Shown here one piece after another: positions 1 to 6,639 of a stretch of DNA of 21,454 bases (position 1 is the stretch's first letter; every line of letters begins with the position of its first letter). A program made the position numbers and the translations under genes. Below the pieces are notes generated by a model that was not told the DNA's origin, made no database searches, and saw only the letters and a program-made list of their open reading frames with translations. The stretch spans positions 1 through 21,454 of the forward strand of contig JANYDV010000323.1 of the NCBI GenBank assembly GCA_025363505.1, given 5' to 3'. The stretch is from Bacteroidota bacterium (GTDB taxonomy: Bacteria > Bacteroidota > Ignavibacteria > Palsa-1295).

Positions 1-3
1 TTC

Positions 4-20
4 GCTCCTTCGGAGCTTTT
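4..20 (+). terminator. Possible 3'-end hairpin of a gene left of the window
   Basis: A 5-bp perfect stem (GCTCC, 4-8, with GGAGC, 12-16) has a TTC loop and is followed at once by TTTT (17-20). This is the form of a short intrinsic terminator on the plus strand. The left arm may extend beyond the window edge, and the gene it would serve is not visible, so the call is tentative. Confidence 0.35.
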
Positions 21-196
21 GAAACATTTGGAACTCCCGTTTTTGATGGTTTCTTAGGTTTTGCCTCGATAAAAAAAATATTGTGTTAATCTATAATGAC
101 TTGCGGCTATGGATAGGTGCTCGTAAAATTAAATCTTGATGGGCACCGTTGCAAACCACTATTATATTTCGTACCATTCTGGGCTTTGCTATTTAT

Positions 197-264
197 TGTC
201 ATTCCCACGAAAGCTGGAATCCAGGTTCGAAAGGTTATGGATACCCGCCTTCGCGGGTATGACA
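197..264. repeat. Dispersed palindromic (REP/MITE-like) repeat
   Basis: The left arm (197-223) opens TGTCATTCCCACGAAAGC. The right arm (238-264) ends TTCGCGGGTATGACA. The arms are imperfect inverted complements over about 27 bp with five or six mismatches, separated by a 14-bp centre. From general knowledge, the core (CATTCCCGCGAAAGCGGGAATCC and variants) is a palindrome found between genes in many unrelated bacteria. Its two spurious translations, of the 'IPTKAGIQ...DTRLRGYD' and 'SFPRKLESR...WIPAFAGMT' kind, are familiar annotation artefacts and both appear here. It would form a long hairpin if transcribed. Confidence 0.85.
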
Positions 265-326
265 CAAAGGAACGGGGATGGCAAAAAACAGTGGGAAGGA
301 CGGATAGCGATAAGTGCGAATATGAC

Positions 327-400
327 TTTTCTTTGGTTGTAATCTAATATAAAACAATAAGATACAAAATCGTGTGTAAGAATTGGGTGGCGTGATGGTC
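327..400. repeat. Direct repeat, copy 1 (~74 bp)
   Basis: This stretch begins TTTTCTTTGGTTGTAA and ends GATGGTC. It aligns nearly end to end with 481-552, sharing the blocks TTTTCTTTGGTTGTAA, TAAGATAC, GTGTAAGAAT and GATGGTC in the same order with similar spacing. I estimate roughly 70% identity by eye. Copy starts are 154 bp apart. No coding frame is conserved between copies. Function unknown. Confidence 0.6.
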
Positions 401-480
401 TATCTTTATTATGGTTCTGACCGTTGCTGTTGTCTCTGGTCGAAAAGGACTTGTGATGAATAAGATGGGGAGTGTCTAGG

Positions 481-552
481 TTTTCTTTGGTTGTAAACTA
501 TTGCTAAATAGTAAGATACGGAGGCGGGTGTAAGAATGTAGGGAAGATGGTC
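481..552. repeat. Direct repeat, copy 2 (~72 bp)
   Basis: Second copy of the element at 327-400, with the same block order and only a net 2-bp length difference. It lies about 95 bp before the first gene. The copies could be remnants of a tandem duplication or a repeated regulatory or small-RNA element. Confidence 0.6.
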
Positions 553-646
553 GAAAATAGTTAGTAACGACTTCATGAATATTCAGATTAGAAACCCATT
601 AGGTCATTATTTGTGTATATTCGGTATAAATATAACTACGACAACT

Positions 647-1528
647 ATGCGGATTCTTGTAACGGGGGCTACGGGGTTTATTGGTTCGAAGCTTTGTCAT
701 CGGCTTATTGCCGGGGGGCATACAATCGTGCGGTTGGTTCGGGACTCGCGGCATGCGGGTATCGTTTGGGATCCTTACAAGAAACAAGTCGACAGGAGCC
801 GTCTCGAAGGTTTTGATATCGTTATTCATCTTGCCGGGGAAAGCATAAATGGTCGCTGGACTGCGCAGAAGAAAAAAGCGATTCTCGAAAGCCGTGTACA
901 ATCTACTGATTTTCTGGTTGAGTGTATTTCATCACTCCAACACAAGCCCAAAGCGTTTATTAGTGCTTCGGCTATCGGATATTATGGCAATCGTGGCGAT
1001 GAAGAACTGACGGAGATTAGCAAACCCGGAAATGATTTCTTGGCAGAAGTGTGTAGCCAATGGGAAGCCGCTTCCGAAGCGTTGAGGAAGTTTGGGATTC
1101 GAGTAGCGCATATCCGCACAGGTTTGGTGCTCTCGCCTGAGGGTGGTGCCCTGAAGGAGCTGCTGTTGCCCTTCAAACTCGGCGCAGGCGGACCCGTCGG
1201 CACCGGCAAGCAGTGGTGGAGTTGGATCGGGCTTGAAGATTTGTTGCGAGTCTATGAATATGCTGTTAATAACGATAATGTCGCCGGAGCGGTTAATGCA
1301 GTAGCCCCCAACACGGTGCGCAATAAAGAATTTGTAACAATGCTCGGCAAAGCGTTGCACCGCCCGTCATTTATGCCCCTTCCGTCACTAATGGTAAAAC
1401 TAATTTTCGGCGAAATGGGCGATAGCTTGCTCCTGGGGAGTCAACGGGTTATGCCCACTGTGCTAAAAATTGAAGGTTTTGAGTTCAAAGAGCCGGAGTT
1501 ATTGAAGTGTTTACAGGGAATGTTGTAA
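647..1528 (+). CDS. TIGR01777-type NAD(P)-binding epimerase-like protein (YfcH/SDR39U1 family)
   Basis: A 293-residue cytoplasmic atypical SDR protein. The N-terminus is a Rossmann fold with the dinucleotide-binding motif GATGFIG (residues 7-13). It is followed by family hallmarks: HLAGESINGRW (61-71), a run of lysines, SASAIGYYG (106-114), GNDFLAEVCSQWE (128-140) and GTGKQWWSWI. The last ~60 residues match the C-terminal DUF1731 domain typical of the family, and 293 residues is its usual length. An in-frame ATG lies upstream at 575, but the extra 24 residues are unlike the family and the Rossmann strand starts right after the Met at 647, so 647 is chosen. There is no clear Shine-Dalgarno. 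The substrate of this family is not established. The gene precedes rplU by 113 nt and is probably transcribed separately. Confidence 0.92.
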   Translation: MRILVTGATGFIGSKLCHRLIAGGHTIVRLVRDSRHAGIVWDPYKKQVDRSRLEGFDIVIHLAGESINGRWTAQKKKAILESRVQSTDFLVECISSLQHKPKAFISASAIGYYGNRGDEELTEISKPGNDFLAEVCSQWEAASEALRKFGIRVAHIRTGLVLSPEGGALKELLLPFKLGAGGPVGTGKQWWSWIGLEDLLRVYEYAVNNDNVAGAVNAVAPNTVRNKEFVTMLGKALHRPSFMPLPSLMVKLIFGEMGDSLLLGSQRVMPTVLKIEGFEFKEPELLKCLQGML

Positions 1529-1624
1529 AACAAAGGATGATTCGGAAAATTTAGGCTATTATTGTTTAATTACGTGGTTGGTGCGAACTTTTCCATCGGC
1601 AAAAGCATTTATACGGGGCTTTTT

Positions 1625-1630
1625 GGAAGG
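1625..1630 (+). promoter_or_regulatory. Ribosome binding site of rplU
   Basis: GGAAGG lies 11 nt before the ATG at 1642. It is one of the few purine-rich Shine-Dalgarno-like sites in the window and supports that start. Confidence 0.5.
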
Positions 1631-1641
1631 ATTTTAATATT

Positions 1642-1950
1642 ATGTTCGCAATTATAGAGTTAAATGGAGAGCAGTATCGTATTGATGACAGTACGAAGCA
1701 GCTCCGTGTCGCATACATTGATGGTGCAGAAGCCGGAAGCTCAGTTGCTTTTGGTAATGTACTCTTGACCGAAGCCGCCGGTGGCGCTGTTGCGCTTGGT
1801 GGTAAGGTAAAGATCTCGGCTACTGTCGCCTCTCATGGTCGCGATGCCAAGATTATCGTGTTCAAGAAAAACCGTCGTAAAGGCTATCGTAAGCTCAATG
1901 GACATCGCCAGAATTTTACGACACTTGACATCAAAGAATTTTCTATCTAA
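1642..1950 (+). CDS. rplU: 50S ribosomal protein L21
   Basis: A 102-residue protein of normal L21 length. L21 is a structural protein of the large ribosomal subunit that binds 23S rRNA. The start MFAIIELNGEQYRI matches the usual L21 beginning, in which the protein-end strand reads 'xFAIIExGGKQY'. The C-terminal signature with KIIVFKKNRRKGYRK (about 73-87) followed by GHRQ is the conserved basic rRNA-binding loop. The gene is followed 19 nt later by rpmA, the standard bacterial rplU-rpmA pair, so the two are expected to be co-transcribed and to end at the terminator at 2252-2280. No domain is missing. Confidence 0.98.
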   Translation: MFAIIELNGEQYRIDDSTKQLRVAYIDGAEAGSSVAFGNVLLTEAAGGAVALGGKVKISATVASHGRDAKIIVFKKNRRKGYRKLNGHRQNFTTLDIKEFSI

Positions 1951-1954
1951 TTTT

Positions 1955-1959
1955 AGGAG
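1955..1959 (+). promoter_or_regulatory. Ribosome binding site of rpmA
   Basis: AGGAG lies 10 nt before the rpmA ATG at 1970, between the two ribosomal protein genes. Confidence 0.6.
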
Positions 1960-1969
1960 TTTATAGAGT

Positions 1970-2224
1970 ATGGCACATAAAAAAGGTGGAGGAAGTACTA
2001 AGAACGGACGTGACTCCCACGCCCAACGACTTGGTGTAAAAAAGTACGGCGGTGAGACAGTGCTTGCCGGAAATATCCTTTGTCGTCAGCGCGGCACCAA
2101 ATTCCATCCCGGCACTAATGTCGGTATCGGAACAGACGATACACTTTTCGCCCTCACAGGCGGAGTAGTAAAGTTCGAGCGCTTTCGCTTGAACCGCCAA
2201 CGTATCAGCGTCTATCCAAACTAA
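1970..2224 (+). CDS. rpmA: 50S ribosomal protein L27
   Basis: An 84-residue protein of normal length for L27, whose N-terminal tail reaches the peptidyl transferase centre of the large subunit. The N-terminus MAHKKGGGSTKNGRDS is the canonical L27 start, with no Firmicutes-type cleavable extension ahead of it. It continues with RLGVKKYGGE, GNILCRQRGTKFHPG and NVGIGTDDTLFAL, all conserved. It is the second gene of the rplU-rpmA operon, and a strong terminator follows 28 nt after its stop codon. Confidence 0.99.
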   Translation: MAHKKGGGSTKNGRDSHAQRLGVKKYGGETVLAGNILCRQRGTKFHPGTNVGIGTDDTLFALTGGVVKFERFRLNRQRISVYPN

Positions 2225-2251
2225 ACGCTAGATCGAGACATCAGTCTTTCA

Positions 2252-2280
2252 AAAAAGAGCGGGCATTGCCTGCTCTTTTT
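2252..2280 (+). terminator. Intrinsic terminator of rplU-rpmA
   Basis: The GC-rich stem GAGCGGGC...GCCTGCTC (with one G-T pair) has a 3-nt loop and is flanked by A-tract pairing with the T-tract at 2276-2280. It lies 28 nt after the rpmA stop. The A/T-symmetric flanks mean it could also act on the other strand, but no minus-strand gene ends here. Confidence 0.9.
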
Positions 2281-2399
2281 CATTTTAGATGCGATTTTTG
2301 GTGTGTGTGTATTACGAACTTTTTATAACCGGAATATGCTCAATACCTAACTGCGATTGCATGCTTTTAAAATTGTACTCATTATCACTCTTCAATGAT

Positions 2400-2744
2400 A
2401 TGTTAAAGTATTCTGTCTTGGTTTGTATGATAACCATCGGGTTAAGCTCTTGTGCAAAGAAAAAAGAGTTGCCGGAGGCGTTGCCGATTGTTCCGAAAGA
2501 AAATGCCGTTGAGCTGTTGCTGCATACAAAAACGTTGCCTGATGGGAAAGTGGTCTTTCAATTAGAGAAAAATATTTTTGAGCTTGGTTCGCAGAAGCAG
2601 CATATCATTGTAAGCTCCGATACGCTTGCAAGTCTGGGCACCGAACGAGTTTCTGTTGTCAATGATGACGATGAGGAAAATTCACACGAGGAAACAACCG
2701 CCAAGCAATATGATGTACTCTTTAAAGTAGATACCTTGAAGTAG
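2400..2744 (+). CDS. Small lipoprotein of unknown function
   Basis: A 114-residue predicted lipoprotein that I do not recognise as a named family. From the ATG at 2400 it opens with a short basic n-region, a hydrophobic stretch and the lipobox LSSC (Cys18), followed by a Lys-rich AKKKE. An in-frame ATG at 2289 would add 37 residues with no signal-peptide logic, so 2400 is preferred. The mature part has an acidic tail (NDDDEENSHEE, roughly 92-102) and ends in a beta-like segment. Its stop is separated by one nucleotide from the start of the next gene, so the two are very likely translationally coupled. Its partners suggest an envelope role with the ATP-grasp enzyme downstream. The tail residues of mature lipoproteins in this phylum may anchor it in the outer membrane, though that cannot be read from the sequence. 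Confidence 0.75.
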   Translation: MLKYSVLVCMITIGLSSCAKKKELPEALPIVPKENAVELLLHTKTLPDGKVVFQLEKNIFELGSQKQHIIVSSDTLASLGTERVSVVNDDDEENSHEETTAKQYDVLFKVDTLK

Positions 2745-2745
2745 T

Positions 2746-3129
2746 ATGAAAAAAAGTAAAAAAATTGTCTTGACTCTTCTGAGTGCTATCGCACTCGCAA
2801 CGGTTGGTTGCGAGGAAGAAAAGCCGCACAAACCAAACCCGTATGACGAATATAGTTATGCGGGAAAAAGTGGCGATGAAGGTGGAATGTCGATGCATTA
2901 TAGCAATGGCTTGCTCACTTATTTTTTAGTAAGCAGAATGTTTGATGGCTATGGCTATAATTGGAATTCGCCGTATTATCGCAATATGCGGGGCGGTGGT
3001 GCTTTTGGATATGTCCCACGAGTCTATAGCGGCTCTGCCTCAAGCGGTCGTGGTATAGCCGGTGCACATTCATCAATAGGTCGCGGTGGTTTTGGTGGCA
3101 CCGGAATGAGTCATGGCGTTGGCGCTTAA
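2746..3129 (+). CDS. Gly/Ser-rich lipoprotein, YgiB-like by context
   Basis: A 127-residue protein with a Lys-rich n-region, a hydrophobic core and a probable lipoprotein cysteine at Cys22 (TVGC; the Thr at -3 is less usual than Leu). The mature part is acidic near its start, Tyr/Asn-rich in the middle, and from about residue 83 is a low-complexity tail of Gly, Ser and Arg with repeated RGG/GGFGG-like turns. It lies between a small lipoprotein gene (1 nt upstream) and an ATP-grasp amide ligase of the YgiC/YjfC type (31 nt downstream). In E. coli the lipoprotein-like YgiB (UPF0441/DUF1190) has a comparable Gly/Ser-rich tail and lies directly upstream of ygiC. I infer that this is a functional analogue or distant relative. 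I cannot demonstrate homology by eye. Confidence 0.7.
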   Translation: MKKSKKIVLTLLSAIALATVGCEEEKPHKPNPYDEYSYAGKSGDEGGMSMHYSNGLLTYFLVSRMFDGYGYNWNSPYYRNMRGGGAFGYVPRVYSGSASSGRGIAGAHSSIGRGGFGGTGMSHGVGA

Positions 3130-3160
3130 ATTATTACATTGACAGAATTTATTTTCAGCT

Positions 3161-4309
3161 ATGCAACGAATCGTAATAGAGCCTCGAACCGACTGGGTAA
3201 AAAAAGTCGAAGAACAAGGGTTTCTTTTTCATAGTCTCGAAGATATTTATTGGGACGAACGCGCATACTATACATTTACCTCTGCCGAAGTTGATGAACT
3301 CGAATCTACGACCCAAGAGCTTTATGAAATGTGTTTGAATGCGGCACAGCATATTATTGATAACGATTTGTTTGGAAAACTCGCGATCGGTGATCAATGG
3401 AAACAATACATCACTGATTCTTGGAACAATGAAGACCCGGCACTCTATGGAAGATTTGATCTTCGATATGACGGGAAGTCGCCGGCAAAACTCTACGAAT
3501 TTAATGCCGATACGCCGACGAGTCTGCTCGAAGCATCGGTGATACAGTGGAATTGGCTGCAAGATTTTGATAGTTCGAAAGACCAATTTAATTCGATTCA
3601 CGAAAAGTTAACAGCATATTGGGCGTTCTTACGACCATATCTTAGTGATCAACAGAAGATACATTTTGCCTGTATGCAAGGAAGTATTGAAGACAGTATC
3701 AATATCCAGTATTTGCGAGATACAGCCGAACAAGCCGGATTCCAAACAATTTTTATGGATATGGCGGACATCGGATGGGACTATGAAAATCGCCGGTGGA
3801 TGGATCTTGAAAACAACGAGATCAAAAATATCTTTAAACTATATCCTTGGGAGTGGCTTACTTCGGAAGATGAAAAATTTAGTCAGTTCTTGTTAGAGAA
3901 TTCAACCACAACTTGGATTGAGCCACCGTTTAAAATGCTGATGAGCAACAAAGGTATTTTGCCGATACTGTGGGAGCTCTATCCGAATCATAAAAACTTG
4001 CTCCCAGCATTTTTTGATGATGACATTAAGCGCGCAACCATTAAAAATAATTGTGCAATAAAACCAATCCTTGCCCGTGAAGGAGCAAACATCGTACTAC
4101 GCGGTCCGAGAGTTGCCGAGCAAACCGAAGGAAGCTATGGTGGGAAAACGATCTATCAAGAACTGTGCCCATTGCCAAACTTCGATGGAAATTATCCGGT
4201 GATCGGTAGTTGGATCATCGGTCAACAACCTGCCGGAATGGGAATCAGAGAATCAAACAACCTCATCACCACAAACAAAAGCAGATTCGTGCCGCATTTA
4301 TTTACCTAG
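3161..4309 (+). CDS. Glutathionylspermidine synthase-like ATP-grasp ligase (YgiC/YjfC type)
   Basis: A 382-residue protein of the GSP_synth (PF03738) ATP-grasp family, which makes amide bonds using ATP. The length matches E. coli YgiC/YjfC (about 386 residues). The N-terminal amidase domain of true Gsp is absent, so only the synthetase half is present. Diagnostic blocks are YGRFDLRYDG (96-105), LYEFNADTPTSLLEA (111-125; the E-x-N-A-D core), KPILAREGANI (301-311) and, near the C-terminus, WIIGQQPAGMGIRES (351-365) followed by an Asn and SRFVPH, which contribute nucleotide and metal binding. Known Gsp enzymes join glutathione to spermidine. The substrate of the YgiC/YjfC branch is unsettled, and the adjacent lipoproteins suggest an envelope target. 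The gene ends 5 nt before a convergent aldo/keto reductase, with no hairpin between them. Confidence 0.93.
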   Translation: MQRIVIEPRTDWVKKVEEQGFLFHSLEDIYWDERAYYTFTSAEVDELESTTQELYEMCLNAAQHIIDNDLFGKLAIGDQWKQYITDSWNNEDPALYGRFDLRYDGKSPAKLYEFNADTPTSLLEASVIQWNWLQDFDSSKDQFNSIHEKLTAYWAFLRPYLSDQQKIHFACMQGSIEDSINIQYLRDTAEQAGFQTIFMDMADIGWDYENRRWMDLENNEIKNIFKLYPWEWLTSEDEKFSQFLLENSTTTWIEPPFKMLMSNKGILPILWELYPNHKNLLPAFFDDDIKRATIKNNCAIKPILAREGANIVLRGPRVAEQTEGSYGGKTIYQELCPLPNFDGNYPVIGSWIIGQQPAGMGIRESNNLITTNKSRFVPHLFT

Positions 4310-4314
4310 TATAT

Positions 4315-5844
4315 TTACAATTGTAGTTCTTTCCATTTCTCCAGAACATTTTCAAGTTTGGAAACTTGCAAGCCATAGATGACGTCGTCCACATATTCTT
4401 CGGCTCGCATTCCGACAAGGACAGAAGAAACACCGTCAAGAGATCGAAGCATCAGTATCGCTTTTTGCGAAAGTGATATCTCTTCAGTTTCAGCAGGCAT
4501 CAATGATCTCATCGCGTCGTGAATATGTGTCGCCCGTTCATTTGATTTCGTGAGATAGTAGTTAGTGATATGCTCAAAGACTTCATCAACTGATTCGGCG
4601 TATTCTTGCAGAAGTGTGTAGATTGCGGGATTGTCGGCTTGAGTCGATCTCAGAATATCGAAGACATATTGTAACCGAGGTCTGATAACAGTGTAGAGCA
4701 AATCGCGCCATTCTTCGAATGAAGAGAATGCGCTCCAACGATTGTTGTCGAGCCATTCACCAACGCCAAGTAATTTTTTTACCGCATCGTAAGACTGCGA
4801 GTTGAGCGAAACTTCTTTCAATGGCTCGTTCTTGAATTCATCTTCTTGTAATTTTAGATCGTGAACGAGATCGGAAATATCTTGCTCCGGCGGATATTCA
4901 CGCTCGGGATAGTCGGCAAGCCGGATGAGCAATTTATTTTTTATTGCATTGAGGGGACGATTAACAAGAACGCCAATGTCATGTTTGCGAGCAAATTCAA
5001 TCACCGATTCGGTCGAACGTTCTTGGTTCATTTCTGTAATGCCGCCGCGTTCGAAGAGATTTACCGGCAATTGGATCACCGCAAAGTGATTCGGTTTGGT
5101 TGATCGTTCTTTAAACACCCGTTCGAGTGAGGTGCGGTCAATTGAATCTTCAGCTTTCGGAAATGTATTTGAACTGATGCCATACCATTTGATGCGTCCA
5201 CGCTCAACCTCTGTTTCCAAATAGCTTAATGCTTTGGCAATACGAGCTTCATATATTTCTCGGACTTCATCTTCCGCAACGTTTTCGTTGATCGCCCATT
5301 GAATGTAATATTCCGGGTTATGAAGGAGATAAACATCAATAGTAGCAAGATCAAGCCGTTCGAGTGATCTTGTAATTTGATCTTCGAGAAACTCCGGGTG
5401 GATCGAATGCCAAAGCCCCGGGTTATATTTGACGAGTTCGGCATCGAAGCTGCCGATAGTCATATCGGGCTTGCGATGCTCAAGCTCTTTTGAAATACGC
5501 TCGAAGTTCTCGCCTTGAATATATCCGCCTTTTGTAACGATGACTATCTCATCTCGGGTAATCTCCCCGGAGGCGATCATTGAGGCAAGTACCTCGCCGA
5601 TCATAGTCTCGGACTTGCCATCGGCATAATTCGCACTGGTATCAATAATATTAACCCCCAAGCGAATTGCCTTTTTAAGTGCATTTTTGTGCTCAATTGA
5701 ACGCGAGTCGCATCGATAGGTGCCAAAACCGATTTGACTGACCGAGAGATTGGTTTTTCCTAACCTATTGAATTCTTTAGAGATATTAGACTCTTTAGCA
5801 GAATACAGAGTAGTTTGGGTGTTCGTTGCAAATCCTTGTATCAT
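4315..5844 (-). CDS. Extended aldo/keto reductase
   Basis: A 509-residue NAD(P)H-dependent oxidoreductase with a TIM-barrel fold. After a 25-residue leader comes the barrel start FNRLGKTNLSVSQIGFGTYR. The catalytic tetrad is visible as Asp68 and Tyr73 (DTSANYADGKSE), Lys105 (VTKGG) and His175 (LLHNPE). Further barrel strands are YGISSNTF (221-228) and IGVLVNRPLNAI (290-301). A predominantly helical segment of about 150 residues (roughly 305-456) is then inserted before the last, cofactor-binding part (457-509: SLSQKAILMLRS...SSVLVGMR). Ordinary AKRs are about 300-350 residues, so this is a long-form member. The substrate cannot be predicted. It is convergent with the ATP-grasp gene, 5 nt away, and divergent from the sigma factor gene, sharing a 107-nt upstream region. 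No Shine-Dalgarno site is evident. Confidence 0.92.
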   Translation of the reverse strand: MIQGFATNTQTTLYSAKESNISKEFNRLGKTNLSVSQIGFGTYRCDSRSIEHKNALKKAIRLGVNIIDTSANYADGKSETMIGEVLASMIASGEITRDEIVIVTKGGYIQGENFERISKELEHRKPDMTIGSFDAELVKYNPGLWHSIHPEFLEDQITRSLERLDLATIDVYLLHNPEYYIQWAINENVAEDEVREIYEARIAKALSYLETEVERGRIKWYGISSNTFPKAEDSIDRTSLERVFKERSTKPNHFAVIQLPVNLFERGGITEMNQERSTESVIEFARKHDIGVLVNRPLNAIKNKLLIRLADYPEREYPPEQDISDLVHDLKLQEDEFKNEPLKEVSLNSQSYDAVKKLLGVGEWLDNNRWSAFSSFEEWRDLLYTVIRPRLQYVFDILRSTQADNPAIYTLLQEYAESVDEVFEHITNYYLTKSNERATHIHDAMRSLMPAETEEISLSQKAILMLRSLDGVSSVLVGMRAEEYVDDVIYGLQVSKLENVLEKWKELQL

Positions 5845-5951
5845 AAAGCTATTTATTGAGAGTTTTCAAACACCGCAGAAACTGGAGCGGTTGCCGAAGA
5901 AATAATGTTGTAACGAGTGTAACTTTTGACTTTTTTTTGTGTCTTTAAACT

Positions 5952-6620
5952 GTGAAGGCATCTTATAACACATTGTCAGACTCGAAGCGCCCCGAACACT
6001 CTACTTCTGTGAAAGTAGAGCAGGAGGTTATCTCCGCATTTATTGCCGGAGATATGATTGCATTTCGTGAAGTCTATCGTGTATTTCACGATAAGATGTA
6101 CAGGTATTGCGTCTTCATTTTAGGAGATACTACTCTTGCGCAAGATGCACTGCAAGAGACCTTCATCCGAGTGCATCTTCATCGTCATCAGCTTCGAGAG
6201 ACAGATGCGCTGAAGGGGTGGTTGTTGAAAGTGACTCGTTCGGTATGTTTGAATTTAGTTCGCACGTCGAAGTTCACACCCGAATTTGTCTATCTTGATC
6301 AGGATTTCGATCAATCGAATCCGACGAGCAACACCAAAGAATTATCACTCGAAGGGTTTGATGCCGGGATGCCGAATCAAATTTTTCAATATGCTTTCGA
6401 GCAGATCGCTCCGATCTACCGGGAAGCTTTTATGCTCAAGGAGATCGAAGGTTTTTCGTATGCTGAGATCGCGGAGCTAAGCGGGACGACAGAATCGAAT
6501 ATTAAAGTTCGTATCAATCGTTCAAAAAAGATGCTTCGTAAATTACTTGCCCCTCATTTCAGAGAGCAGTTGGGCGAAGTTACTATCGAAGAAGAAATTA
6601 AGCGCGAGAAGAACTCGTAA
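5952..6620 (+). CDS. ECF-type RNA polymerase sigma factor
   Basis: A sigma-70 family group 4 (ECF) factor, up to 222 residues from a GTG at 5952. Sigma region 2 spans about 37-105: AFREVYRVFHDKMYRYC, then DTTLAQDALQETFIRV (the D-A-x-Q-E-T-F hallmark) and the LKGWLLKVTRSVCLNLVR promoter-melting helix. A charged linker leads to region 4 (about 143-197) with the helix-turn-helix GFSYAEIAELSGTTESNIKVRINRS. An alternative GTG at 6009 would give a 203-residue product starting MKVEQEVISAF, closer to usual ECF starts. Neither start has a Shine-Dalgarno site. The downstream anti-sigma gene starts 19 nt after the stop, the usual sigma/anti-sigma arrangement. The factor would direct polymerase to an envelope-response regulon that probably includes its own operon. 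Confidence 0.95.
   Translation: MKASYNTLSDSKRPEHSTSVKVEQEVISAFIAGDMIAFREVYRVFHDKMYRYCVFILGDTTLAQDALQETFIRVHLHRHQLRETDALKGWLLKVTRSVCLNLVRTSKFTPEFVYLDQDFDQSNPTSNTKELSLEGFDAGMPNQIFQYAFEQIAPIYREAFMLKEIEGFSYAEIAELSGTTESNIKVRINRSKKMLRKLLAPHFREQLGEVTIEEEIKREKNS
5999..6020 (+). promoter_or_regulatory. Hairpin at the start of the sigma factor mRNA
   Basis: CTCTACTT (5999-6006) and AAGTAGAG (6013-6020) form a perfect 8-bp stem with a 6-nt loop CTGTGA. The loop contains the alternative in-frame GTG start codon of the sigma factor (6009-6011), and an AGGAGG lies just downstream at 6022-6027. This may be chance within coding sequence or a translation-modulating structure. Confidence 0.35.
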
Positions 6621-6639
6621 AAATTGTTTTACTGATTTT

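Larger units (their letters stand above)
21..646. other. Non-coding, repeat-bearing intergenic region
   Basis: No convincing gene is present. Short reading frames over 117-347 are translations of a dispersed palindromic repeat and have no other support. What can be seen is the palindrome at 197-264 and two diverged copies of a ~73-bp element at 327-400 and 481-552. An AT-rich stretch just before the first gene (about 611-640) could hold its promoter, but no clear -35/-10 or Bacteroidetes-type TAnnTTTG box stands out. Confidence 0.6.

Noticed and set aside
117..347. Two overlapping small reading frames (76 and 68 residues) suggesting small proteins
   Set aside because: They translate the palindromic repeat (…IPTKAGIQ…, …WIPAFAGMT…), a familiar spurious pattern, and have no start-site or conservation support.
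4861..5103. Plus-strand frame inside the aldo/keto reductase
   Set aside because: It lies wholly inside a well-supported minus-strand gene with a catalytic tetrad and has no recognisable motif of its own.
6547..6639. ATG at 6547 as start of the anti-sigma fusion
   Set aside because: It overlaps the sigma factor by 74 nt and adds a basic, unrelated leader. GTG at 6640 gives the expected anti-sigma start.
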